Assembly: GCA_022496185.1 (NCBI GenBank)
Contig: WTXG01000092.1
Location: 1-64,000 of the forward strand
Direction: 5' to 3'
Source: Multifurca ochricompacta
Taxonomy: Eukaryota; Basidiomycota; Agaricomycetes; Russulales; Russulaceae
Length of the DNA stretch: 64,000 nt
Part shown: piece after piece, positions 24,010-33,828 of the stretch
How positions within the stretch are numbered: the first letter of the stretch is position 1
Layout: every line of letters starts with the position of its first letter
Position numbers and translations under genes: made by a program
Notes under the pieces: generated by a model
Seen by the model: only the letters and a program-made list of their open reading frames with translations
Databases searched by the model: none
What the model was told of the DNA's origin: nothing

Positions 24010-24519
24010 TGTTGACACAGGACGTGTCTGGAGATGCTTCAGGCATCTAAGGTTCGCTTCAGCTGTAGATTAGATTAGATTAGATTCCGGAGTATCGGAC
24101 TTTTTATGTTATCTTTATTACATTTCTTTCTCACCTTACTCAGCTGATTAGTGATGGACTTAGTAATGCGCAGTAAGCATGTGATATCTCTTTGGCCAAT
24201 GGCCTTTATCCCTCTCTGTTTTTTGTCCGGCACTTGTGGACTTATTCCCAGTGCGCACAGACCATTTCCCCTGTCCCCTGTGGGTATAAAAGGGTGTCTG
24301 TTTCGTCCCTTTCACTTCAGAGTTTCTTCAACCTCTGAAGTGTAAGTTCTACTATACTTTCTACCATACCTTTGACTAACCGTCTCTTGTAGATACTTGT
24401 CTTTCTAGGTCAGTAGAATAGTAATATAGAGTTTCTTCAACCTCTGAAGTATACTTGTCTTTCTAGCCTAACCCGCTACTAACCACAGTTAGTATAACCA
24501 GCAGCATCATTGTTTGACA
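24010..24519 (+). repeat. 5' LTR of Copia element F
   Basis: This 510 bp LTR starts TGTTGACACAGGACGTG and ends CATTGTTTGACA. A TATAAA box is at 24285-24290. A 10-bp hairpin follows (CACTTCAGAG 24313-24322, CTCTGAAGTG 24333-24342), and a related hairpin copy lies further downstream. Confidence 0.9.
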
Positions 24520-24531
24520 GGTTATGGGCCC
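24520..24531 (+). promoter_or_regulatory. Primer-binding site, half-tRNA-iMet type
   Basis: GGTTATGGGCCC follows the LTR directly. Its complement, GGGCCCATAACC, corresponds to the anticodon stem-loop of eukaryotic initiator tRNA-Met (GGGCYCAUAACC) rather than to a tRNA 3' end. Drosophila copia and yeast Ty5 use such a half-tRNA primer. The same site sits beside the 5' LTRs of G (34748-34759) and H. Confidence 0.75.
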
Positions 24532-25459
24532 TGCCGCTCATACTGACTGTTCTAATTCCCTTTGTTCATAAACAGCCCAACTCGCTTTTTGCACTTCAAG
24601 CTCACAAAAGCTTCAAAGTCTTTCCCACCAGCTTCTTCCAGTGAGCTTTCATATTTACTGTCTGTGCACCTTAACACCCCACAGGATGACACAGTTTACT
24701 GCTCATCCTGAACTGTTTGGCTAGCCCTTCGGGGTTCTTGCAAAAGATGATGAGGGACCCTAAGCGGGTGAAACATCTTGAGCTCCTTGAAAGTGCGCAC
24801 TAGGTATTAGTAATTTCATAGTTGTAGCTGGGTTTTCGTCCCATAGATAGCTTTAGTAGGCCTATAGCCAGAAGCTTGTGGCTTTAAGTCCAGTTAATGC
24901 TTGGCTCGATCCGTAAGCCAGGTTTAGCGACCTGCAGGTAGAGTTTAGGGTCTAGAACAAGGCATGGGTAGTCACTCCCATGACGCTTGGGCTCGATACA
25001 AGTAGACTGCACTACTATAGTCTATACATAGTAGATATAGTCTTCATCTCTGGGCATAAGTATCCGTTGCCTTTGTAGGGTAACCACGCCCTACCAGAGA
25101 CAGACTAGACATCTACTTAGTCATGGCCCCAATCATCTAGGGCTTAATCATGGACTCCACCACCAGCATTAGAGGAAGGGCTCTACACCCTTTGTCTCTA
25201 ATGGAACTTGCGGTTGGCTCCTCCATGACATGACTCCCAGTCTTGGTTACACTAGACACTCTGGCTAGTCTACCAGAGCTTATGTCTAGTTACAGGATTG
25301 CGCTAGACAGCTTTACTATACCTAGAAAGTCGCACAACAAAGGCAGGACCTTTTTAGGTTCTGAAGCATAGCGCCACAGTATGGGGTGGCACTCTTAAGT
25401 GAGACCTGGGCACTGGTTCTAATTGCTCCTTGGAACCAGGAACTTTTTTACATCTCAAA
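24532..25459 (+). other. Conserved untranslated leader of Copia element F
   Basis: About 0.93 kb separates the primer site from the gag ATG. No long frame is present. The sequence is strongly conserved in G (33829-34747) and H (39831-40749), for example GGCTCGATCCGTAAGCC, AGGCATGGGTAGTCACTCCC and CATGACATGACTCCC. Its length and conservation suggest RNA functions such as packaging, dimerisation or internal initiation. This is inference. Confidence 0.6.
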
Positions 25460-27970
25460 ATGCCGTCCTCAATTGTCTTCCCCCCTTCTTCCAAGATGGA
25501 GCGTCTTGATGGCTCCAACTGGCAGGTCTGGTCTGCCAACTTCAATGCCCTCTTGAGGATGAATGGGCTCAGGAGGCACATACTTACTGCCTACCCTGAC
25601 ATGCCCCTCCTCCCAGAGGACAAAGAAGAGAAGGAAAAAATGCAGAAGGAGGTAGTTGACCCCATCCTTAGGGAATGGATGGGTGAAGAGGAAATGTTAA
25701 TTGGGCTACTCTATCTCAATGTAACCCAGGAGGTTTACAGTCAAGTAACCTCCGATGCCGATTATCCTTCTCTTTTCGAGAAGTATAATAAGTTGGAGCG
25801 GCTTTATGGCTCTGTGGGTAGCATGGCCACATATAATTTGTGGCTTGCCCTGGTGTCCTTCCGTCTTGATGAAGGACAGACATTCAGAACCCAATTACAA
25901 AGGGTTCTGGATGCCAGGAGTACCCTTAGGGAGAATGGGATGGAGGTCAATGACCTCCAGATGAGCTTTATTTTGTTAAAAGCTCTCCCAGACTCCTACA
26001 GTGCCATTGCCGGCTCTATACTGGCCTCTGGCGATCCAGAGCGTCTCTCTCCTCAGGACCTTGTGCAGAGGTTCCTAAATGAGGAAAGTCACCTGGCGGG
26101 TCCCTCAGGAAGTGGTAGTGCAGTCCTGTCTAAGGCTGCACCTGTCAAATCAAACAAACCAAAAAATTTATCACCACTTCCCGCTGCTGCCCCTGGTTCA
26201 CAAGGGGTGGTCTGCTTCTATTGTCAAAAGCCTGGACACAAGTCCAACGCTTGCGCAAAGAAGAAGAAGGACCTGGAGAATGCCAAAAAGGGCAAGGCAG
26301 GGAACAAGAAGAGGGCTGAGGCCCAACATGTAAACACTATAGCCACCGTAGTTAATGGTAGTGGCAAAATAGAGGAGGTGCTTGAAGCACCTCGCATTCG
26401 CCTTTATGTTCACACCTATAATCTGGATATCAACTCAGATTATTGGATGCTTGATAGTGGAGCGACGGCTCATTTCAGTCCCAACCTTGAAGACTTTGAT
26501 ACATATAAAGTCGACAGCACCCATGAAGTATCACTAGGCGACAACTCCATAGTCAAAACAAGTGGAGTTGGCACTGTGATCATCAGGACTGATCAAGGTT
26601 TTGACTTGGAACTGAGCAATGTGCTCCACATGCCTGGAGGACATAAAATACTCTCCGCCAGTGCCCTAGTAGAAAAAGGGGCAACTGTGTTCTTTGATAA
26701 TAAGAAGGCAACAATTAAATATGGCGATAATATAATAGCGGAAGCATGGAAGTTTGGCAAATTGTATTGGGTACTAGGCAAACATGTCCTAAGTAGTATC
26801 CATACATCTGCATCTGCCTCACTAGAAATCTGGCATCAAAGAATGGGCCATATGTCTAAAGAAGCCCTGAAAAGATATGCTCCTGAGGCGGTTAAAGGCC
26901 TCAAAATAAATAATAGCCAAATGGAAGACAAGCCGTGTTATGGCTGTGAAATGGGCAAGTCCCATCGTCTTCCATTTCCCCCATCTTCAAAACGCGCATC
27001 AGCCCCCTTGAGATCCTTCATAGTGATCTTGTAGGCCCCTTGCAGTGCAGTTCAAAACAAGGGAATCTATACTTTGCCACCTTCTTGGACGATTTTAGCA
27101 GATATGCTTTAATCGTTCCAATGAAGTCTAAAGATCTGTTCACACCAGTTTTCAATAAACTGAAGACATTACTTGAAAATAAATTTAATCATAAAATCAA
27201 GTGTCTTCATACAGATCGTGGTGGCGAGTATGTGAACAAGGCGCTGAAGGCAACGCTTGAAGATTATGGCATAGAGCATAAACTTACGATGCCGTATAGC
27301 CCACAACAGAACGGAAGAGCCGAGAGATTTAATAGAACCATTATGGAAAAAGGCACTAGCATGCTGCACGATGCTGGCCTATCTCTTGGTTTTTGGGAGT
27401 GTGCTGTTGAGACAGCATGTCATATATATAATAGAACTCCCATCCGTTCTAATAAGTGGAAAACTCCGCTAGAGCTTCTGGTTGGGAACAAACCAGATGT
27501 CTCATACTTTAAGGTCTTTGGATGCAAAGCCTATTATCATGTTCCAGAGGGCAAGCGGCGTAAACTAGATCCCAAAGCCAGGGAAGCCGTCTTTGTCGGG
27601 TATGAGCCCACATCCAAGGGCTATACACTTTGGGATAGTCGTACCCGGTCTCTCATCTTTTCACGAGATGTTACATTTGATGAGAGATCCTTCCCATCCC
27701 GCTCTGTAAAGGACAGCAGAGCAGAAAAATCCATAGAGCAACCTACAGAAGGTGGCTCATTTACTTTACCTGGTGGCAATGTCCAACCACCACCAGCAAC
27801 AGCTACGCATGTTCCTGAGGCTCCTCAGAATGAGGAAGACCTGGAAGAGGAACAGGAGGACATAGTACCTCCTCCATTAGCACCACAGCCTACTGTTGAC
27901 ACAGTCAGGTGTCGCACGATGCAACTCTGCATGACCTCATATAGGAGGTTGTGTACCACTATGAACCTGA

Positions 27971-28046
27971 GGCCGTGTAGCTCAGTGGTTTAGAGCACCG
28001 GACCCGGCTTGTCCAGAGGTCTTGGGTTCAATCCCCAACGTGGCCA
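27971..28046 (+). tRNA. tRNA-related Pol III unit in 5' LTR of the miniature element
   Basis: This 76-nt sequence folds as a tRNA. The acceptor is GGCCGTG/CGTGGCC, with two G-U pairs. The D arm is GCTC/GAGC, the T arm TTGGG/CCCAA with loop TTCAATC, and the discriminator is A. The A box (TAGCTCAGTGG, 27978-27988) and B box (GGTTCAATCC, 28025-28034) match consensus, and TTTT follows at 28051-28054. The anticodon arm CCGGA/TCCAG has a C-A mismatch and a nine-nt loop (CCCGGCTTG). A decoding tRNA is therefore unlikely; a Pol III promoter derived from a tRNA fits better. Confidence 0.75.
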
Positions 28047-28115
28047 TTTCTTTTCTGGTGTGTGAGCCAGGGTCCTGTTTAAGGTCCCTTGATCGGGGTG
28101 CGTGTTTAGCCAACA

Positions 28116-28206
28116 TGGTAGCAGCACGTCGTCCACTCCGGGTCATTGGCTCCCTAGAGGGAAATTGGATAGAGTTTGCATGCACGGTTACATGTGCGTA
28201 GGGGCG
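28116..28206 (+). other. Core of the miniature element: primer site and purine tract
   Basis: This 91 bp stretch between the two LTRs begins TGGTAGCAGCACG (tRNA-3'-end-type primer site) and ends GTAGGGGCG (weak polypurine tract). It has no ORF. The same 91 bp core occurs in the second copy (41541-41631, minus) with a few transitions. The middle may act as packaging signal; this is inference. Confidence 0.7.
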
Positions 28207-28283
28207 TGTTGACACAGTCAGGTGTCGCACGATGCAACTCTGCATGACCTCATATAGGAGGTTGTGTACCACTATGAACCTGA

Positions 28284-28359
28284 GGCCGTGTAGCTCAGTG
28301 GTTTAGAGCACCGGACCCGGCTTGTCCAGAGGTCTTGGGTTCAATCCCCAACGTGGCCA
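28284..28359 (+). tRNA. tRNA-related Pol III unit in 3' LTR of the miniature element
   Basis: This is a copy, identical by eye, of the unit at 27971-28046, offset by 313 bp. It has A and B boxes, tRNA-like acceptor, D and T arms, the enlarged anticodon loop, and a T-run directly downstream. Confidence 0.75.
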
Positions 28360-30596
28360 TTTCTTTTCTGGTGTGTGAGCCAGGGTCCTGTTTAAGGTCC
28401 CTTGATCGGGGTGCGTGTTTAGCCAACACCTACCACACCCACACATAATATAGACACCACACTCCCTCAGACTATATATCAGACCCCTCCATCCCAAATC
28501 ATGGAACCATCCTCCCCTCCCAAAAGAACCAAAGCAATCAGAAAATCACAAAGGATTGCAGACAGAATTCCTCAACCTAATTTTCAGAGGACGAGTCCAT
28601 GCTCTGAACGACGAGATAGGGCAATCCAAGAAGATTTAGACTTGGATACTGCACGCCCCAATCGCAATCGTTGTCTGAATCCTCACTTCTACAACAAGGA
28701 TAATGCAGAGTTTGTGCAAGGTTCTTCCAGACTTGGTCAGATGGATCTACTTAATGCTGCAGGATCGCCTTATAGGGATCCTCTTACATTTAAAGAAGCA
28801 ATGGAGTCTGATAATGCAAGTGACTGGCTTGAGGCATGCCAATATGAAATTGATGCCTTAGAAAAACTTAAAGTGTGGTGCCTTGAAGACCTTCCTGAAG
28901 GTAGGAAGGCTGTAAAGTCAAAATGGGTTTTCAAACTGAAAGCAGATGGACGCTTTCGTGCTAGGCTTGTAGCAAAAGGGTTCACCCAAATAGAGGGGGT
29001 GGACTTCGATGAAACCTTCTCCCCAGTCGCCAGATTTGAGTCGCTTAGACTGTTATTAGCATTGGCCGCGCTTGAGGATTGGGAAATCCACCAGATGGAT
29101 GTCAAATCGGCATTCCTACATGGCGATCTGGACGAGGAGATTTACATGGAGCAACCTATTGGTTTCGTCGTTGCTGGACAAGAGTCCAAAGTTTGTAGGC
29201 TACAGAAGGCTCTGTATGGCCTCAAACAAGCTTCCCGAGCATGGAACTTGCAATTCCATGCAGTTCTCAATGAACTGAGCTTTACTCGGACGTACTCTGA
29301 TGCAGGAGTATATGTGTATCATCACCAAGAGGGGGATGGTTCACTTTTCGTCATTTTATATGTTGATGACATCACTATACTTGGGTCCTCCACTAAGAAG
29401 ATCCAATGGCTGAAGGACTCTCTATCTAGCCGATATGAGATGACTGATCTTGGTGAAATCCAGTCCTACCTTGGAGTTAACATCACCAGGGACCGTCCTA
29501 ACAAGACACTGGATATCGACCAAACAGCCTATGTATCCTCCATAGTTGAGAGGTTTGGAATGGGGGATTCCAACCCAGTATATACTCTTCTACCCTCTGG
29601 CGTGGATGTTCATTTGGTCAAGTTTGAAGACCAAGCATCTACCTCTGATATTAAGAGGTATCAGCAGTTAATGGGGTCTCTGCTTTGGGTGCAGATTGGA
29701 AGCAGACCTGACATTAGTTTTGCTGTTGCGCGCCTTAGCCAATTTGCTTCCAACCCTTCCCAGCAGCACATGCGACTAGCAAAGTATGTCTTAGCCTATT
29801 TAAATGCTACAAAAAACTACAAGTTGCGCTATTCTGGAGGGAATGGTGAAGTTGGCCTTCATGGCTTTGCGGATTCCTCATGGGGAGATCAAGAGGACCG
29901 CCACTCCACCTCAGGCTATGTCTTTTTCCTTGCTAATGGAGCCATTAGCTGGTGTTCCAGGAAGCAAAAGACAGTAGCACAGTCCACCACAGAAGCCGAG
30001 TATATGAGCCTTGCTGAGGCTTCAAATCAGGCTGCGTGGTATAGGACATTTATGCAGGAATTGGGATATGAAGTTAGTTCACCCATACAACTGCACTGTG
30101 ACAATAAGGGTGCAGTAGACCTTGCATTAAACCCTGTCACAGGAAGGCGATCAAAGCACATACCAATAAAGTACCATGCCATTAGGGAGTATGTAGAATC
30201 TCACCAGATAGACTTGGTGCGAACTCCCACTGGAGAGATGCTAGCAGATGGCCTTACAAAGTCTCTGCCTAGATCATCTTTTGATCACATGGTAACTGAA
30301 TTTGGACTAGTGCTGGAATGAGAAAGCTGGAATCTGGAGACTTTGTATACCAGTTTCACTTTCCCACCATGAGCAAAGTTCTCGACTTCGAGAGTGACGC
30401 AAGAGGTGTGGTTTCAGTTTGCATAAGAGAATCTAACTCAATATGCCTCTGAACACCATGGTCCTCTCTCTACTCTTGAGAGTTAGAGAAGTTGGATCTC
30501 TGGCGATATGTTCATTCAATTGTGAACAGCAGTGTGCTCATTCAACTCATTCCAACTTAATGATCGATGCCTTCACCATGGAGGGATGTTGACACA

Positions 30597-31591
30597 GGAC
30601 GTGTCTGGAGATGCTTCAGGCATCTAAGGTTCGCTTCAGCTGTAGATTAGATTAGATTAGATTCCGGAGTATCGGACTTTTTATGTTATCTTTATTACAT
30701 TTCTTTCTCACCTTACTCAGCTGATTAGTGATGGACTTAGTAATGCGCAGTAAGCATGTGATGTGACAGAATTCTCCCTGCGACATTACTAATGACTTGA
30801 CATCATGTTTCACTGGTGTTTTACTTACTGAGGGCCTAACCCCTCCTAATTCTCCTTAGTTCTAGCTCATTCTACTGCTCAACCATTTAGATATTATATC
30901 ATAGAACTAGAACCTTCTATTTACTATGACATAGCTAGAACTACATGTATTTAAAGACCTACTAGAGTAGAGAGACAGACTAAGTCTGTTCCCTTGTGTT
31001 CAATCAAAGGTGCTTCGGAATCCTTGAGTCCTCCCAGTTAGAACCCCACTTGAACTCTCCAAGATGTGACTTGGGGAGCCTTCATCATCTTGAACTTGCT
31101 GCAGGACTGAGTGTCTCTGCCGTCGACTTCGAATCTCACGCGCATGCCCTATCGACTTTGAACTAGGCTTGATCCACTGTGACCTTTGAACCTTGACTGA
31201 ACTTGTTTCCTCTTGTTCGACGACGACACAGTTCCGCACCTAACTGTGACATGTGATATCTCTTTGGCCAATGGCCTTTATCCCTCTCTGTTTTTTGTCC
31301 GGCACTTGTGGACTTATTCCCAGTGCGCACAGACCATTTCCCCTGTCCCCTGTGGGTATAAAAGGGTGTCTGTTTCGTCCCTTTCACTTCAGAGTTTCTT
31401 CAACCTCTGAAGTGTAAGTTCTACTATACTTTCTACCATACCTTTGACTAACCGTCTCTTGTAGATACTTGTCTTTCTAGGTCAGTAGAATAGTAATATA
31501 GAGTTTCTTCAACCTCTGAAGTATACTTGTCTTTCTAGCCTAACCCGCTACTAACCACAGTTAGTATAACCAGCAGCATCATTGTTTGACA
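30597..31591 (+). repeat. 3' LTR of Copia element F, split by a solo LTR
   Basis: The LTR starts at 30597 after the purine tract CATGGAGGGA, runs to 30761, and resumes at 31257 to end CATTGTTTGACA at 31591. The two parts equal the 5' LTR (24010-24519) by eye. The interruption is 30762-31251 plus one copy of the duplication tgtga. Confidence 0.9.
30762..31251 (+). repeat. Solo LTR of a third family, nested in the F 3' LTR
   Basis: The 490 bp insert starts TGTGACAGAATTCTCC and ends CCTAACTGTGACA, with TG...CA ends. It is flanked by the perfect 5-bp duplication tgtga (30757-30761, 31252-31256). It has no ORF and no internal repeat. Since the host LTR otherwise equals its partner, both borders are certain. 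Strand is arbitrary. Confidence 0.85.
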
Positions 31592-31596
31592 TGCAT

Positions 31597-33828
31597 GTCC
31601 CAAAGAAGATATCCTTTAGAGTGGGGTGCATACCCAACAAAGACTGTTTCCCTGGCTTTGTGATCCAGTTTACATCTTTTATCCTCTGGGACAGTATAGT
31701 AGGCTAAACAGCCAAATATTTTAAAGTACGAGACATCTGGAATGTCCCCATCCAGAAGCTCAAGCGGTGTCCTCCACTTATTAGAGCGGATAGGTGTTCT
31801 ATTGTATATGTGACAGGCTGTTCGCACTGCACATTCCCAGAAACCAAGGGAAAGACCAGCATGATGCAGCATACTGGTAGCCTTTTCCATAATGGTTCTG
31901 TTGAACCTTTCAGCCCTTCCATTCTGTTGTGGGGAATATGGCATTGTCAATTTATGCTCTATGCCAGCCTTCTCAAGTATTGACTTCAGCTCTTTATTTA
32001 CATATTCGCCACCTCAGTCAGAGTGTAAGGTCTTTATTTTCTTGTCTGTTTTATTTTCCAAGAATGCCTTAATATTACTGAAGACCGATGTAAAATCACT
32101 TTTTGCTTTCATAGCAACAACTAAAGCTGTCCTGCTAAAGTCGTCTATGAAAGTGGCGAAGTATAAGTTTCCTTGAATTGAGGTACATTGCAATGGACCA
32201 ACTAGGTCACTATGAATGACCTCCAAGGGCGCTGAAGCTCTCTTTTGAGAGGGAGGGAATGGAAGACGGTGTGATTTTCCCATTTCACAGCCATAACACA
32301 GCTTGTCTTCCACTTGGCTATTATCTATGCTAAGGCCTTTCACAGCTTTAGGAGCATATCTTTTGAGGGCCTCTTTTGACATATGACCCATGCGTAAATG
32401 CCAGGTTTCAAGGCTACTTGATGCAGATTTGTGGGAAGCAGTATTTAGATTCTGCATTGTTTTCCCAAAGACCCAATAGAGTCCCATAGCCTTGACACCT
32501 TCCACTATAATTGCATTATCGTACTTTATTTTGACCTCAGATGGAGTAAATTCCACTGAGCCACCTTTGTCGGTGATGCAGCTAGTGGACAGTATTCTTT
32601 CACTGCCAGGCATATAGAAGACATTGTTCAACTCTAACTCATAGTTATTACGAGTTTTGAGGAGAACTTTGCCTGTTCCTTCAACTTGGACTATTGACCC
32701 ATCACCAATTGTCACCTGATGTCCCTTATGTGGGAAATACTCAGAGAAATCATCTAAGTATGGTGTAAAATGGGTGGTGGCTCCGCTGTCCATCATCCAG
32801 GGATTGCTGCCATCATCGATCTCTTGTGTGTGCTCGGTCAAAACATAAAGTGAAATGCGAGGTGTCTCATGCACCTCCTGTATTCTGCCACTACCATTAA
32901 TTACGGTAGCTACTTGTGTGGAGTTATTATGTGTACTGGGGCCTTGCCCCTTCCTCTTGTTGCCCTTTTTGCCTGCATCAGCATTGGCTCTGTCCTGTTT
33001 CCTTTGCCGACATTCATTAGCCTTGTGGCCCGGCTTCTGGCAATAGAAGCAGGTGACATCATTGGACGATGATGCACCTGCAGGAGGTGGCGTGAAAGAT
33101 ACTTGTTTTTTATTTTTTATTTTGTTGACATGGGCTGCCTTGTTAAGGGCAACCCCAACACCACTTCCTGCGGGGCCGGCAAGTCGGCTTTCCTCATTTA
33201 GGAACCTTTGTACAAGGTCCTGAGGGGAAAGGCAGTCAGGGGGACCTGATGCCAGGATTGAGCCAGCAATGGCTGAGTAGGATGGAGGTAGGGATTGGAG
33301 CAATATAAAGCTCATCTGGAGATCAGAGATCTCCATCCCATTCTCTTTAAGAGTACTCCTCACATCCAACACACGCTGCAACTGGGGTCTGAATTGCTTG
33401 CCCTCCTCCAAGCGGAAGGAGGACACAGAACACCACAAGTTGTAGGTGGCCATGCTTCCTACTGAGCCATAGAGCAATTCCAAATGCTCATACTTGGCAT
33501 TGACAGAAGGGTAAGTTCTGTCAGAGGCAATTTGGGAGTATGTCTCCGGTGATGTTACCATCACCAGAACTCCCATGAGGACCTCCTCCACTCTGTTCCA
33601 TTCTAGGTACATGGGCTCCGACCATTGTGCGAAGTGCTTGGCATACTCGTCATCCTTTTCTCCATCCTCTGGCTTTGGGGGATTAAGGAATTCAGGGGCA
33701 TCATGCGTGATGTGCCTCTTCATCCCATTAATCCTCAGCAGGGCAGTGAAAGACACCGACCACTGCTGCCAGTTGGAGCCATCAAGTTTATCGAACTTGA
33801 AAGTAGGGGGGAAGATGATGGAAGACAT
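31597..33828 (-). pseudogene. Ty1/Copia gag-pol, N-terminal part, element G
   Basis: On the minus strand from ATG at 33828 (MSSIIFPPTFKFDKLDG): gag, zinc knuckle (CFYCQKPGHKANECRQRK), protease (WMMDSGATTHFTPY), GAG-pre-integrase (ETWHLRMGHMSKEALKRY) and integrase (NGRAERFNRTIMEKA), up to SKGYLLWDMH, where element F interrupts. An in-frame TGA at 32014-32016 stands where H has CGA (integrase TDRGGE). This is the same C-to-T class of change as the second stop of this copy at 22963. Confidence 0.88.

Larger units (their letters stand above)
27894..28428 (+). mobile_element. Miniature LTR retroelement (TRIM) with tRNA-like LTRs
   Basis: The 535 bp element has a 222 bp LTR (27894-28115), a 91 bp core (28116-28206) and a second 222 bp LTR (28207-28428). 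The LTRs start TGTTGACACAGTCAGG and end GTTTAGCCAACA and look identical by eye. The core opens with TGGTAGCAGCACG, the complement of a tRNA 3' end (...CTGCTACCA, as in initiator tRNA-Met), and ends GTAGGGGCG before the 3' LTR. A perfect 5-bp duplication, cctac (27889-27893, 28429-28433), flanks it. Removing element plus duplication restores the frame seen in copy H. No ORF is encoded. Each LTR holds a tRNA-like Pol III unit. It matches the definition of a terminal-repeat retrotransposon in miniature, mobilised in trans. Confidence 0.9.
25460..30321 (+). pseudogene. Ty1/Copia gag-pol polyprotein, element F (interrupted)
   Basis: The ATG at 25460 (MPSSIVFPPSSKMERLDG) opens gag. A zinc knuckle follows (CFYCQKPGHKSNACAKK, about 26214), then protease (WMLDSGATAHFSP, about 26442), GAG-pre-integrase (EIWHQRMGHMSKEALKRY) and integrase (HTDRGGEYVNK, NGRAERFNRTIMEKG). 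RT (KWVFKLKADGRFRARLVAKG, YVDDITILGSS) and RNase H (AQSTTEAEYMSLAE) complete it, ending at 30321. Relative to G and H, one base is missing near 27012, causing a frameshift inside APLEVIHSD. A 535 bp miniature LTR element plus its 5-bp duplication splits the linker at 27894-28433. Everything from 28434 on is a single open frame of the usual Copia type. Confidence 0.9.
24010..31591 (+). mobile_element. Ty1/Copia element F, recent insertion in G
   Basis: Element F has LTRs at 24010-24519 and 30597-31591 (the latter split by a solo LTR), a primer site, a 0.93 kb leader and a gag-pol region. The 5-bp duplication tgcat flanks it (24005-24009, 31592-31596), and the interrupted sequence rejoins the reading frame of element G. 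By eye the two LTRs are identical once the nested insertion is removed, so the insertion is young. Yet it already carries two further insertions. Confidence 0.9.

Noticed and set aside
27971..28046. Functional tRNA gene
   Set aside because: The anticodon loop has nine nucleotides and the stem a mismatch, and the sequence recurs in LTRs of a mobile element; I keep it as a tRNA-related promoter unit.
28501..30321. Independent host gene starting at the ATG at 28501
   Set aside because: This ATG is an internal codon of the Copia polyprotein; it appears as a start only because the miniature element interrupts the frame upstream.
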